From contig CANNBJ010000001.1 of the NCBI GenBank assembly GCA_947502835.1, forward strand, positions 186,001 to 250,000: a stretch of 64,000 nt of DNA. The letters run 5' to 3'. A program made the translations under genes and the position numbers. Source of the stretch: Bdellovibrionales bacterium (GTDB lineage Bacteria; Bdellovibrionota; UBA1018; CAIMNF01). Below are positions 16,337-24,793 of this stretch, piece after piece; position 1 is the first letter of the stretch; every line of letters begins with the position of its first letter. Below the pieces are notes generated by a model. It saw only the letters and a list, made by a program, of their open reading frames with translations, was not told the DNA's origin and did no database searches.

Positions 16337-17056
16337 GTGATCCATGCACAAAGAGAACTGCGGAAATACGCAAACGCCGAAAACAAAAAAATCAATGAAT
16401 GGTTCTTCAAGACCGGCCCCGGAGAGTACGGATTCGGGGACCGGTTCATCGGGGTCAAGATTCCCCAGAACCGGGAAGTCGCGCGCAAGTTTCATGATCT
16501 CGCATTCACGGACCTGAAAAAACTTCTCCAGTCACCGGTCCATGAGGACCGGATCCTTGCGCTTCTCATTCTTCGTCCGAGATTTGAAGTGGAGCGAAAG
16601 AAAGGAAATCGAAAGGAACAGGAGCGGATTTTTGAATTCTACCTCAGTCTCAAGGATCGGGTGAATAATTGGGATTTGGTCGATGTTTCAGCCCCCTACA
16701 TTCCGGGGCCCTATATTTTTGATCATCCGGGCCGAAGGAAGGAGGTGCTTGCATTGGCAAATTCCCCGTCCATGTGGGACCGGAGAATCGCGATCCTGAG
16801 CACTTTCTATTTCATTCGACAGAACCGGTTTTCTGAAACCCTTGCTCTTGCGCGCAAATATTTGAATGACCCTGAGGATCTCATGCATAAATCGACGGGA
16901 TGGATGCTACGGGAAGCGGGAAAGCGGGACATTGCGACTTTGCGCAGGTTTTTGGATCAGCATGCGCAAAGGATGCCTAGAACCATGCTTCGTTATTCCA
17001 TCGAAAGGATGGGAGCGAGGGAGAGGCTCAAGTACATGAAACGGCAGGACCGCTAA
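16337..17056 (+). CDS. DNA alkylation repair protein, AlkD family
   Basis: 239 residues of helical HEAT-like repeats. The segment NNWDLVDVSAPYI places Trp112 and Asp116 at the positions of the Trp/Asp pair used by Bacillus AlkD to remove bulky or cationic N3/N7-alkylpurines. Length is that of the family. The start is GTG 16337 with AGGAG about ten bases upstream. It follows tRNA-Gly and overlaps the convergent SGNH gene by four bases. Function in base excision repair is from family knowledge. Confidence 0.92.
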   Translation: MIHAQRELRKYANAENKKINEWFFKTGPGEYGFGDRFIGVKIPQNREVARKFHDLAFTDLKKLLQSPVHEDRILALLILRPRFEVERKKGNRKEQERIFEFYLSLKDRVNNWDLVDVSAPYIPGPYIFDHPGRRKEVLALANSPSMWDRRIAILSTFYFIRQNRFSETLALARKYLNDPEDLMHKSTGWMLREAGKRDIATLRRFLDQHAQRMPRTMLRYSIERMGARERLKYMKRQDR

Positions 17057-17838
17057 TTCCGGATTTGCCCGCAAACTTTATGGGCGAGCTCCCGTGCAGC
17101 CTCTCCGCACACATGGATGTTGTCGTTCGATGCTGCTTGAAGACAGCCGTTTGTACCGGGCACATGAACTCGTTTCAGGGTTTCATTCGAGAGAAGGAGG
17201 GGACTGCTTCCCATGAGTTCAAGTCCATCGAGCACCCTGCATCCCTCTTCAGCTTCCGCACGGATGGCGGAAAGAACCCTTTTTGTGTTGGCCAGATTCT
17301 TGGCAGGTACGTTTCTTTTGGTGGAAACTTCCATCTCGTAGGTCGGGGTGACAAGAATACAGTCGGAAGCCGAAATTCCCGCTGTTCTGATCTGTTCGAG
17401 AAGAAGTCTGTACTGCCGTCTGATTTCAGCCGGTTCAGCCGATAAAAGGTTGTCTCCGAAAAAGAGAATCAATTTCCTTGGTCTGTGTCCGGAGAGGAGA
17501 GGAGCGAGTCGTTTCATGCAAACAGGGGCCTCGGAGGCTCTCAGGATCTTGTGCGGGTGTTCAGAATCGCGGATCACCAAGTTTACCGAATCAAGGCTCT
17601 TTCGGTTCAGCCAATCGACAGGTTGGGTGCCGCCCCGGCCATAAATCGCAAAGGATGGCGAAAGCGGATGCTTTTTCAGGCAGGTTTGAAGGAAGTTTCC
17701 GAAATAAGAGGTGGCCCAGATCGCGCCTGTCTGCGAATCGCCCAAAACCAGAACGTCCACGGGTCTGTCCGGGCATTCGTTTCGAGCCTTGGCACTTGGA
17801 AACGCCAATGACCAGATCATCAAAATGAAGCCAAGCAT
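17053..17838 (-). CDS. Exported SGNH/GDSL-type hydrolase
   Basis: 261 residues from ATG 17838, chosen because GGGAGGA lies six bases upstream and a signal peptide follows (cleavage near SAKA-RN). Block I is LVLGDSQTG (Ser35 nucleophile). Block III is degenerate but visible as LILFFGDN. Block V is DNIH near the C-terminus (Asp/His). The fold is that of periplasmic esterases or acetyl-hydrolases acting on glycans, but the substrate is not evident. The frame is open to 17943 without a better start. Confidence 0.85.
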   Translation of the reverse strand: MLGFILMIWSLAFPSAKARNECPDRPVDVLVLGDSQTGAIWATSYFGNFLQTCLKKHPLSPSFAIYGRGGTQPVDWLNRKSLDSVNLVIRDSEHPHKILRASEAPVCMKRLAPLLSGHRPRKLILFFGDNLLSAEPAEIRRQYRLLLEQIRTAGISASDCILVTPTYEMEVSTKRNVPAKNLANTKRVLSAIRAEAEEGCRVLDGLELMGSSPLLLSNETLKRVHVPGTNGCLQAASNDNIHVCGEAARELAHKVCGQIRN

Positions 17839-18217
17839 GAGGGTCCTCCCGGATCGAAATGTGCCGTTTGGAAGGCAAAAGGGCAACCATGAACTTTTGG
17901 CACCGTGTTCACTAAAAGCATTGAATCCCGATTTGTGCGCCACACTTGAGCCCCACGAATGTCATTTCCGTTACAGATAAGCAAACACCGGTTTCTTTAT
18001 TGATTTGGGCGGGTTCGACGAAGACATGGGTCGAGTGTGACACCGTTTTTTGAAAACGGTGGGGGCGCTTCGCGGTGAAATTGGTTGGCAGCTGATTCTA
18101 CGGGAGTTAAACTTTTATCAATACGGGTTTATGAATTCACACTGGATTGGCATCAATTTTTCGAACAGGGAGCTTTGGTCCGAAAAAGTGTTTCATTTAA
18201 TTATAAAGGATGGATTT
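17839..18217. other. Non-coding stretch with a perfect 9-bp hairpin
   Basis: No credible gene in these 379 bases. They hold the upstream region of the minus-strand SGNH gene and, on the plus side, the AT-rich leader (about 18100-18217) of the next exported protein. CACCGTTTT (18041-18049) pairs perfectly with AAAACGGTG (18053-18061), but no T-run follows, so it is not a standard terminator. An open frame from 18050 exists but lacks a ribosome site and looks non-coding. Confidence 0.5.
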
Positions 18218-18907
18218 ATGTTTCGATATTTAACCTTGGCTCTCTTTGGCCTCGTCCCAATCCAGGCATTCGGTCAAATCCCCTGCATGTTACAGGCGAC
18301 TTCGGGGAGTAGCTTTTCCAGCGGAATTTCCGTGGGCACCTTTGCTTTGCAGCCCGTTGCAAGTGAGTCGAGTGATTCTCAGTGCAGAACCTATGGCATC
18401 CAGTGGCTCGGTTCACTTGCTGGGGTTCCGAGTGGGTGGAGTGGTGGCGCCTGTGCATCGGGTCTCCAGAACAATGCCTTGGTGAATGCATACGCGAGAG
18501 CAGGCTCCACTGGCAGTGAATATGTAGGCGTTGTCGGACATGTGGTTCGCCTGAATGCCGTCTACTCATGCCCTTCGGGATCTACTTTGAGCGGCGCCAT
18601 GTGCACTGCTCCGATCGCAGCGAGTTGTCCGAGTGGATACTGGTTGGAAGGATCCGGGTCTTCAGCCAAGTGCGTGAAGACGGTTCTCCCTGCGGGAGCT
18701 TTGCCCGGCGTAGGGGCCTGGCGTGACATTGATTCGGTGACTTATTTGGGAAGACCCGGAGTCTACAGGACGGATGATCATTATGGGGTTCGGCACTTTT
18801 CATCAGCGAATCAATCCTGTCCTTCGGGTTATTCTGTGTCCGGATCTGTGTGCCAGAAGCCTGCGACTCTAGTTACTCCGGCCAGTTGCACAGTTGTGAG
18901 AAACTGA
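18218..18907 (+). CDS. Exported cysteine-rich protein with CPSG repeats
   Basis: 229 residues from ATG 18218, which has AAAGGA nine bases upstream and opens a signal peptide (cleavage near IQAFG-QI). The mature part is rich in Ser, Gly and Cys and contains three short CPSG units: CPSGSTLSGAMC, CPSGYWLEGSGSSAKC and CPSGYSVSGSVC. Each is followed by a Pro/Ala linker. Such units suggest small disulfide-bonded modules in a surface or secreted protein. I recognise no named family. The upstream 120 bases are AT-rich compared with the neighbourhood. Confidence 0.78.
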   Translation: MFRYLTLALFGLVPIQAFGQIPCMLQATSGSSFSSGISVGTFALQPVASESSDSQCRTYGIQWLGSLAGVPSGWSGGACASGLQNNALVNAYARAGSTGSEYVGVVGHVVRLNAVYSCPSGSTLSGAMCTAPIAASCPSGYWLEGSGSSAKCVKTVLPAGALPGVGAWRDIDSVTYLGRPGVYRTDDHYGVRHFSSANQSCPSGYSVSGSVCQKPATLVTPASCTVVRN

Positions 18908-18999
18908 TCTGGTTTCCCGGAGCGGTTGTGGGATGCGTGGTCGGGTTGATGTTGATTTCTGTTGCTGCGAGCTGAATTCCGATTAAGCTCTAGGGGAGC

Positions 19000-19362
19000 A
19001 TGTTACAAGGGGTTCCACTGCTGGCAGCGTCTTTGTCCACCGTTCTGATCACCTCCGGGACTTACCATTGTCCGGGGAACCCCGACATCTGTGACCAAGA
19101 AGTTCGTGTCTTCCGATCCGGGAACCGAATCACGGGGCTTAGGGTCGAGTATGTAGGGTATTGTGGAAGCATGGGCCCCTATGATTATCCCTGCAAAGGG
19201 AGGCGTTGCAGCGATGGGAATGCCGAGTTCGTATTTCTGGAGAAGGATCGGTACCATTGGAGAAATCTTGGGCATCCCTTTGAGTGCGGGATGGTTCGAG
19301 CTGCCCCCGAAGATTGGACCCGGCCAGAGTTTTTTCTCCGAAAACAGACCAAAACATTTTGA
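19000..19362 (+). CDS. Small exported protein of unknown function
   Basis: 120 residues: a short hydrophobic N-terminus (LLAASLSTVLITSG) followed by a mature part with six cysteines (YHCPGNPDICD, GYCGSMGPYDYPCKGRRC, FECG) that could form disulfides. No family recognised. An AGGGGAG stretch ends only one base before the ATG, so the ribosome site spacing is poor. Coding is supported mainly by the signal-like start and ordered Cys pattern. The next 177 bases to the protease start hold no gene. Confidence 0.55.
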   Translation: MLQGVPLLAASLSTVLITSGTYHCPGNPDICDQEVRVFRSGNRITGLRVEYVGYCGSMGPYDYPCKGRRCSDGNAEFVFLEKDRYHWRNLGHPFECGMVRAAPEDWTRPEFFLRKQTKTF

Positions 19363-19539
19363 AAGAGTGGTCCCTCGGGAACGAACCACGCGGCAGCTCG
19401 GGAGAGCCTCAAGGGATGGAGATAAAAGTTAAATAAATACAATTTCTTGCGCGTTGTTCTTAGGGCTTTGGGTCCATTCTTCGGGGGCAGTTGAAGATTT
19501 CCATTAAACTTGTTGATCCTTCGTGTTATCACCCTGCCC

Positions 19540-21174
19540 ATGACAAAACACACCCTAATGATTCTTCCCGTTTTCTTCTGTGCCTTTCTCTTTGGTTTGA
19601 ATCCGGCCGGTGCTCACGAGCTTCCGGATCTGGCAAAGCAAATCATCTATCAGCAGATCCAAGAGGACATCTATTTTGAAGACGAGGGACTGACCCGTTC
19701 GATTCAGGATCTTCGTGACCTGAAGTTCAGTCAAACGGATGAGTCCATCATCCGGATCTCCGGCGATTCCTATTCACATTGGGATCAGAAAAAAGTGCAT
19801 TACGAGTGCGATACGGAAGTCCTCGTCCGGGGATCGATTCGCTCGGAGCGGGATGTTTCCACCAGTTGCCAGATGACCGGCGAGAACTGGCCTCATGGCA
19901 AGAAACGGCAGCGTACCGACAAACGCCATCTCTTTGTGAAGCTGAAGCCGGGCGCATCACTCCCGCGTTCAGAGAAAATCGAGAATGTGAAACCCCTGTA
20001 TGGACAGTGGGTGCTTGTGCGCACCCCGAATGCAAAGGCATTGTCCCGCGAGCTCCAGAACGCGAGTTTTGTGGAACATCTCGAGTTCAATACCTTTCAC
20101 GGGAAGGAAAAACTTCCAAAGCTTGAGCCGCTCGTGCCCCAGTTGGAGTCGCTCTCTGCGAACTCACCCTTCAATGATCCTCAGGTTTCAAAGATCTGGT
20201 CCTTTCTGGATGATTCAGGCTACGGGGTATCGGTGAACAAGACGTACTCTGCGCTCGGTTCCCAGGCGAGGGAGGACGTGATCGTGGCCGTTGTGGATAC
20301 GGGAGTGGATTATCGACACGAGGATCTGGAGCCTGTCATGTGGGTTAACCCGGGTGAGATTCCCGGGAACGGCAAGGATGACGATGGGAACGGGTACATC
20401 GATGATGTCCACGGGATCAACACCCTGGTTCGGAATTCCGATGGGCAGGCGAGCGGGAATCCCGCGGCAAGCCACGCACACGGGACCCATGTGGCGGGTA
20501 CCATTGGTGCCGCCCAGAACAACCGAATCGGGATTGCCGGGATCGCATCAAGAGCAAAAATCATGGCCATCAGAACGGTGCCGGACGATGCCGATGAGAC
20601 GGATGTCGATATTGTGGAGTCTTTCTTGTATGCCGCAAAACATGGCGCGCGTCTGATCAACTGCTCCTTCGGAAAGAAGACGAATGAGGGAGGCATGGTG
20701 GTCGCGGAGACCATCGAACATATCGCTTCAACCTACGGGACCCTTGTGGTTGCAGCCGCCGGAAACGATTCGAGCCCGTTTGCCCGCTGGGATATTGATC
20801 AGGATCCAAAGTATCCTGCATCTTTTGCTTCAGAGGGCTTGCTCGTGGTTGCTGCGACCAGCTCGAGTGGCGGGCTTGCCTCCTTCTCGAATGTCGGACG
20901 CAAGTCGGTGGACGTGGCCGCTCCCGGAGTGAATATCTTCTCCACCATTCCGAAAAACGGCTATGGAGCAATGTCCGGAACCTCGATGGCGACCCCGACC
21001 GTGGTGGGTGTGCTTGCCGAGGTGCTCGGGCGCCATCCCTCCTTGACCCCTTATGAACTGAAAAAGATCGCGATCGAATCGGTGACACCGGTAAGCTCTT
21101 TCAAGGGACTTATGGTGAGCGGCGGGCGCGCAAATCTCTATCAGGCACTCCAGGCTGCGGGAAAGTACCGTTGA
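19540..21174 (+). CDS. Secreted subtilisin-like serine protease (S8)
   Basis: 544 residues with a signal peptide (cleavage near AGA-HE), a propeptide region of about 200 residues, and a peptidase S8 domain from about residue 245. The catalytic triad is Asp253 (VVDTGVDYRHED), His314 (HAHGTHVAGT) and Ser482 (SGTSMATP), with AAAGND supplying the oxyanion Asn. ATG 19540 is preferred over TTG 19510 because the signal peptide starts there. No C-terminal sorting domain is present, so the mature enzyme is probably released or periplasmic. Confidence 0.94.
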   Translation: MTKHTLMILPVFFCAFLFGLNPAGAHELPDLAKQIIYQQIQEDIYFEDEGLTRSIQDLRDLKFSQTDESIIRISGDSYSHWDQKKVHYECDTEVLVRGSIRSERDVSTSCQMTGENWPHGKKRQRTDKRHLFVKLKPGASLPRSEKIENVKPLYGQWVLVRTPNAKALSRELQNASFVEHLEFNTFHGKEKLPKLEPLVPQLESLSANSPFNDPQVSKIWSFLDDSGYGVSVNKTYSALGSQAREDVIVAVVDTGVDYRHEDLEPVMWVNPGEIPGNGKDDDGNGYIDDVHGINTLVRNSDGQASGNPAASHAHGTHVAGTIGAAQNNRIGIAGIASRAKIMAIRTVPDDADETDVDIVESFLYAAKHGARLINCSFGKKTNEGGMVVAETIEHIASTYGTLVVAAAGNDSSPFARWDIDQDPKYPASFASEGLLVVAATSSSGGLASFSNVGRKSVDVAAPGVNIFSTIPKNGYGAMSGTSMATPTVVGVLAEVLGRHPSLTPYELKKIAIESVTPVSSFKGLMVSGGRANLYQALQAAGKYR

Positions 21175-21200
21175 TCCAACGGGTTCTGACAGGTTCTGCG

Positions 21201-21228
21201 GGCACCTGGTTTGAAAAAATCAGGTGCC
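21201..21228 (+). other. 8-bp hairpin after the protease gene
   Basis: GGCACCTG (21201-21208) and CAGGTGCC (21221-21228) form a perfect stem with an A-rich 12-base loop in the 84-bp gap between the protease and the adenosine deaminase-like gene. No T-run follows, so it may be a weak or factor-dependent terminator or an mRNA 3' stabiliser. Confidence 0.35.
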
Positions 21229-21258
21229 ATTGCGGATTGATCGGAGTAGGGTCATGCC

Positions 21259-22488
21259 ATGACCACAACTTACTCCCGGGCCTTTCTAGAGGAAATGCCG
21301 AAATCCGATCTTCATTTGCATTTGGATGGATCTCTTCGGATCCCCACGCTCATTGAGCTTGCGCGTTCGACCGGAGTGAAGCTCCCGTCATTCACGGAGG
21401 AGGGGCTTCGCGAAACGGTGTTCAAGAGTTCCTATTCCAACCTCGGAGAATACCTGAAAGGATTCCAGTACACCTGCGCTGTGCTTCGGGATCCCGGGGC
21501 GATCGAGAGAGTCGCCTACGAGCTCGCGATCGACAATCAGAATGAGAACGTGTACTACATCGAACCCCGGTTTGCGCCGCAACTGATGATGGATCCGGAC
21601 CGGGGGGTGACCTTGGAGAGCGTCCTCGAAGCCGCGAACCGCGGGCTTTTGCGGGCCAAAAACGAGCACAACGCAAAGCCCGAGGTGCGATCAGGAGACA
21701 GACCCGAATTCCACTATGGGATCGTCAGCTGTGCCATGAGAAACTTCGGACCGAAGGGGTATTCCCCGTATTACACCCGGTTCTATGAAACCATGGAATA
21801 CTCCCAGCACATGGAGATCGTTGTGGCAGCCGCTTTGCAGATGGTAAAGGCGGTGGTGAAGCTTCGGGACGAGAAGGGGATTCCCGTGGTCAGTATCGAT
21901 CTCGCGGGCCAGGAGGAGGGCTACCCTTGCTCCAAATTCCATGAGGTCTACGCCTACGCACACAAGAATTTCATGCACAAAACCGTTCATGCCGGCGAGG
22001 CATACGGAGCCGAGAGCATTTTTCAGGCAATCACGGATTGCTACGCGGATCGCATCGGACACGGATATTATCTCTTTGACGAGAACAAGGTTGTGGATCC
22101 GAGGATCAGCGACAAGAAAAAGTACATCCGTGATTTGATTTCTTTTGTGGCAGACAAGCGGACCACCATTGAAGTTTGCCTCACCTCGAATCTCCAGACG
22201 AATCCTGCGATCGGCAGTCTCCGGAATCACCATGTGAAAGACATGCTCGAGAACCGGATGTCGATGACCATTTGCACGGACAATCGCTTGGTGTCGGACA
22301 CCACAGTGACCCGCGAGTGGAGTCTGTTGACGGACACCTTTGAAGTTCCCTTGAGGCAAATCAAGGACATTGCCGCTTACGGGTTCAAGAAGAGCTTTTA
22401 CCCGGGCGCCTACATCGAAAAGAGGAATTGGGCGAAAAGTGTCATGATGCACTTTGACCGGGTGGCCCGTGCCCACGGCTTGAGTTGA
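21259..22488 (+). CDS. Adenosine deaminase-family protein
   Basis: 409 residues of the metal-dependent ADA/AMP deaminase superfamily. Zinc motif DLHLHLDGS near residue 17; substrate and catalytic motifs TVHAGE, DRIGHG and CLTSNLQT follow in order. The usual C-terminal TDDP is TDN here: the zinc-binding Asp is kept but the second Asp is Asn. About 60 residues longer than classical ADA, with an insert between about 135 and 160. It probably deaminates adenosine or a related purine in nucleoside salvage; the Asn change leaves the exact substrate open. Confidence 0.88.
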   Translation: MTTTYSRAFLEEMPKSDLHLHLDGSLRIPTLIELARSTGVKLPSFTEEGLRETVFKSSYSNLGEYLKGFQYTCAVLRDPGAIERVAYELAIDNQNENVYYIEPRFAPQLMMDPDRGVTLESVLEAANRGLLRAKNEHNAKPEVRSGDRPEFHYGIVSCAMRNFGPKGYSPYYTRFYETMEYSQHMEIVVAAALQMVKAVVKLRDEKGIPVVSIDLAGQEEGYPCSKFHEVYAYAHKNFMHKTVHAGEAYGAESIFQAITDCYADRIGHGYYLFDENKVVDPRISDKKKYIRDLISFVADKRTTIEVCLTSNLQTNPAIGSLRNHHVKDMLENRMSMTICTDNRLVSDTTVTREWSLLTDTFEVPLRQIKDIAAYGFKKSFYPGAYIEKRNWAKSVMMHFDRVARAHGLS

Positions 22489-22509
22489 GAATCCGCCTTG
22501 CGGTGGAAT

Positions 22510-23832
22510 TCAGAGCTGTCCGGTATGGCTTTTGATCCTGATTTCAAAGCAGGTCTGTGAAAGACTCCTGTTCAATCCGAGGGTCGCATTGTGTTGGGAG
22601 AGGATTCCTTTTGAGATGGAGAGTCCGAGTCCGGTTCCTTCGCCCACTTCCTTGGTGGTGAAAAACGGCTCGAACAGGCGCGATTCCACGTCCCGGGAGA
22701 CTCCGGGGCCCGAATCGAGAATCCGGATCACGACTTCCCCGGTTTCCTCGAATGCCTCGATGCGGACCCAAGGTTCCGGTCCGCTTTTTGCGGCGTCGAT
22801 CCCGTTGTTGATGAGGTTGATGATCACTTGTTCGATTTCGAGCGGGTCGCACAGCACTGATGCGGTGGTACGGTCATCGAGCTGGATTCGAGTCTGGTTT
22901 TGATGGGCCCGCGCCTCTGTGAAGGAGATGGATTCCTGGAGGATTCCGGAGACCCTGGAGAGGACCAGTTTCGGTTGATCCGAAACACGAGCGAATTTCT
23001 TGAGTCCACGCACGATTTTCGCGATTCGTTCGATTGATTTTTCAGAGGCCTTCCATTTTGCCTCGAATTTTTCCGGATCCTCGCGGTAGCGTTTCATGAG
23101 TTCCAGATTTCCGGAGATGATCGCCAAGGGATTGTTGATCTCGTGCGCCACACCCGCAGACATTTCACCGAGAGTGGCAAGCTTTGAATGAAGTAGGCTT
23201 CTGCCACGCTCTTCCTCGAGTTTCTTTTGGAGGATGATGTCTTCCGTGATGTCGACCGAGATCCCGATCAGAAGGTCTGGTTTTCCGTCCGCCTTGAATG
23301 TGGGGACCTTTACGGTTTTCAGGATCCTTTCTCCCTTTGGTGTTTGGATCAATTCCTGTTCAATGGTGATTGTTCTGCCGGTCTCAAATACCTCACGGTC
23401 TTTTTTTGTGAAGGATTCGGCCTGCTCCAGCGGGAAAAAGTCGAAGTCGCTTTTTCCAATCAGTTCCTTGTTTTTCAACCCAAGAAGCTTCTCGCCAGCG
23501 GAGTTGAAGAGAACGAACTTGAAGCCATTGTTGTAATCCTTTGCGAAAACGATGTTGGGAAGATTGTTCAGAATGGTCTCGAGGAGCTTTTTCTGGCCAT
23601 TGACCTTCTGCTCGGTTCGTTTGTTGATTAGGAGATCCTCCGCCTGCATTCTCATTCGGGCCACGAGATAGGCGCACAGTCCGAGAAACAGCGGTGCGGT
23701 GCAAATGATGCCAAAAAGAATCTCGGGATCCTTCCTTGCAAGAAACGAGAGAACCGGAAAGAAGGAACCCACGAGGGCTCCGATGAGACTCGTCCTGATC
23801 AGGATTCGTTTCCGATTCTGGTTTTCAGCCAC
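22510..23832 (-). CDS. Membrane PAS-domain sensor histidine kinase
   Basis: 440 residues: two N-terminal membrane helices (about 11-31 and 37-59) with almost no periplasmic loop, a coiled linker, a PAS domain (about 82-205), a HisKA domain with phospho-acceptor His230 (AGVAHEINNP), and an HATPase domain with N (LINNGIDAA), G1 (DSGPGV) and G2 (GTGLGL) boxes. Lack of a periplasmic domain suggests cytoplasmic or membrane-state sensing through PAS. No response regulator is adjacent. The gene start overlaps the end of the pirin gene by eight bases, so pirin and kinase are co-transcribed. Confidence 0.94.
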   Translation of the reverse strand: MAENQNRKRILIRTSLIGALVGSFFPVLSFLARKDPEILFGIICTAPLFLGLCAYLVARMRMQAEDLLINKRTEQKVNGQKKLLETILNNLPNIVFAKDYNNGFKFVLFNSAGEKLLGLKNKELIGKSDFDFFPLEQAESFTKKDREVFETGRTITIEQELIQTPKGERILKTVKVPTFKADGKPDLLIGISVDITEDIILQKKLEEERGRSLLHSKLATLGEMSAGVAHEINNPLAIISGNLELMKRYREDPEKFEAKWKASEKSIERIAKIVRGLKKFARVSDQPKLVLSRVSGILQESISFTEARAHQNQTRIQLDDRTTASVLCDPLEIEQVIINLINNGIDAAKSGPEPWVRIEAFEETGEVVIRILDSGPGVSRDVESRLFEPFFTTKEVGEGTGLGLSISKGILSQHNATLGLNRSLSQTCFEIRIKSHTGQL

Positions 23833-24697
23833 TTGAGAATGTCTTTCCGAGGGTTCCGTTTCTGAAATCCCGTATGGCCGTCCGGATCTCCTCCTCTGTG
23901 TTCATCACAAAAGGGCCATAGCCGACAATGGGCTCGTTCAAAGGCTTTCCGCCGAGAAAGAGGATTTTTGCGGCTGAATCCGACTCCAAAAAGAGTCGTG
24001 TTCCGGCCGGGTCAAGAATGCAAAGGGCTGGACCGGTGATCGTTTCGGATTTTGAGACCTTGATCGCGCCCCGCATTAGGAAAAGTGCTGCCGTGTGGTT
24101 TTCAGGGAGCTCAAGATCCACAGTGCTTTTTGCATTTAAGGTCAAGTCCCAGAGATTCGTCGGGCTGAAGGTCCGGGCTGGCCCTTTGGCATCGCCATGG
24201 GATCCGGCAATGATGCGGAGGCTCCCGGCACCATGCGGAAGCTCCACTTCGGGAATCATCCGCCTCTGGATCTCCTGGTATCCCGGGGGATCCATCTTGT
24301 GGGCCTTGGGGAGATTCACCCACAACTGGATCATCTCGAAATCCCCGCCCCGTTTTGCAAACTCGCGTCCGTGAAACTCCTCGTGCAGGATGCCTGAAGC
24401 CGCAGTCATCCATTGCACATCCCCGGGCCCGATGGTCCCTCCGGCGCCGGTCGAATCCCGATGCTCGACTTCACCCGAGTAGACGATGGTCACGGTTTCA
24501 AAGCCCCGATGCGGGTGTTCCCCGACGCCCAATCGCTTTTCTGTGGGGGGGAAATCCCGGGGACCGGCATAATCCATCAGCAGAAACGGAGAGAGGTGTT
24601 CCGCAAGATCCGTATAGGAGAAAAAGTTCCGCACCGGGAATCCGTCTCCCACCCAGTGGGAATCGACTTCGGTTCGGGCCAAAAGCACTTTTTTCAT
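23825..24697 (-). CDS. Pirin-family bicupin protein
   Basis: 290 residues. The N-terminal cupin has the pirin signature VGEHPHRGFETVTIVYSGEVEHRDS split over residues 58-83, then QWMTAASGILHEEFH, giving the metal-binding His residues and Glu. The C-terminal pirin domain follows. Bacterial pirins are metal-dependent quercetinase-like enzymes or redox-sensitive regulators; the activity here cannot be stated. It is the first gene of a two-gene unit with the PAS kinase, overlapping it by eight bases. Confidence 0.93.
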   Translation of the reverse strand: MKKVLLARTEVDSHWVGDGFPVRNFFSYTDLAEHLSPFLLMDYAGPRDFPPTEKRLGVGEHPHRGFETVTIVYSGEVEHRDSTGAGGTIGPGDVQWMTAASGILHEEFHGREFAKRGGDFEMIQLWVNLPKAHKMDPPGYQEIQRRMIPEVELPHGAGSLRIIAGSHGDAKGPARTFSPTNLWDLTLNAKSTVDLELPENHTAALFLMRGAIKVSKSETITGPALCILDPAGTRLFLESDSAAKILFLGGKPLNEPIVGYGPFVMNTEEEIRTAIRDFRNGTLGKTFSSG

Positions 24698-24793
24698 GGG
24701 CCCACAATCGCAGGTTTTTTCTCGCTTTTAAAGACCAATCTCGGAACGGAAGGCTTTCAAGAAGTTTCGTTTTGGGCTACCGTTTCCCAACGG

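Noticed and set aside
18041-18061. Hairpin as an intrinsic terminator
   Set aside because: The stem is perfect, but it is followed by GGGGGCGC rather than T residues in either useful direction.
18050-18217. Longer N-terminus of the CPSG-repeat protein
   Set aside because: No ribosome site at 18050, AT-rich non-coding character, and a clear ribosome site plus signal peptide at 18218.
24413-24793. Upstream extension of the GT2 fusion protein
   Set aside because: It is antisense to the well-supported pirin gene and its promoter, with no ribosome site; coding likely begins at 24794.
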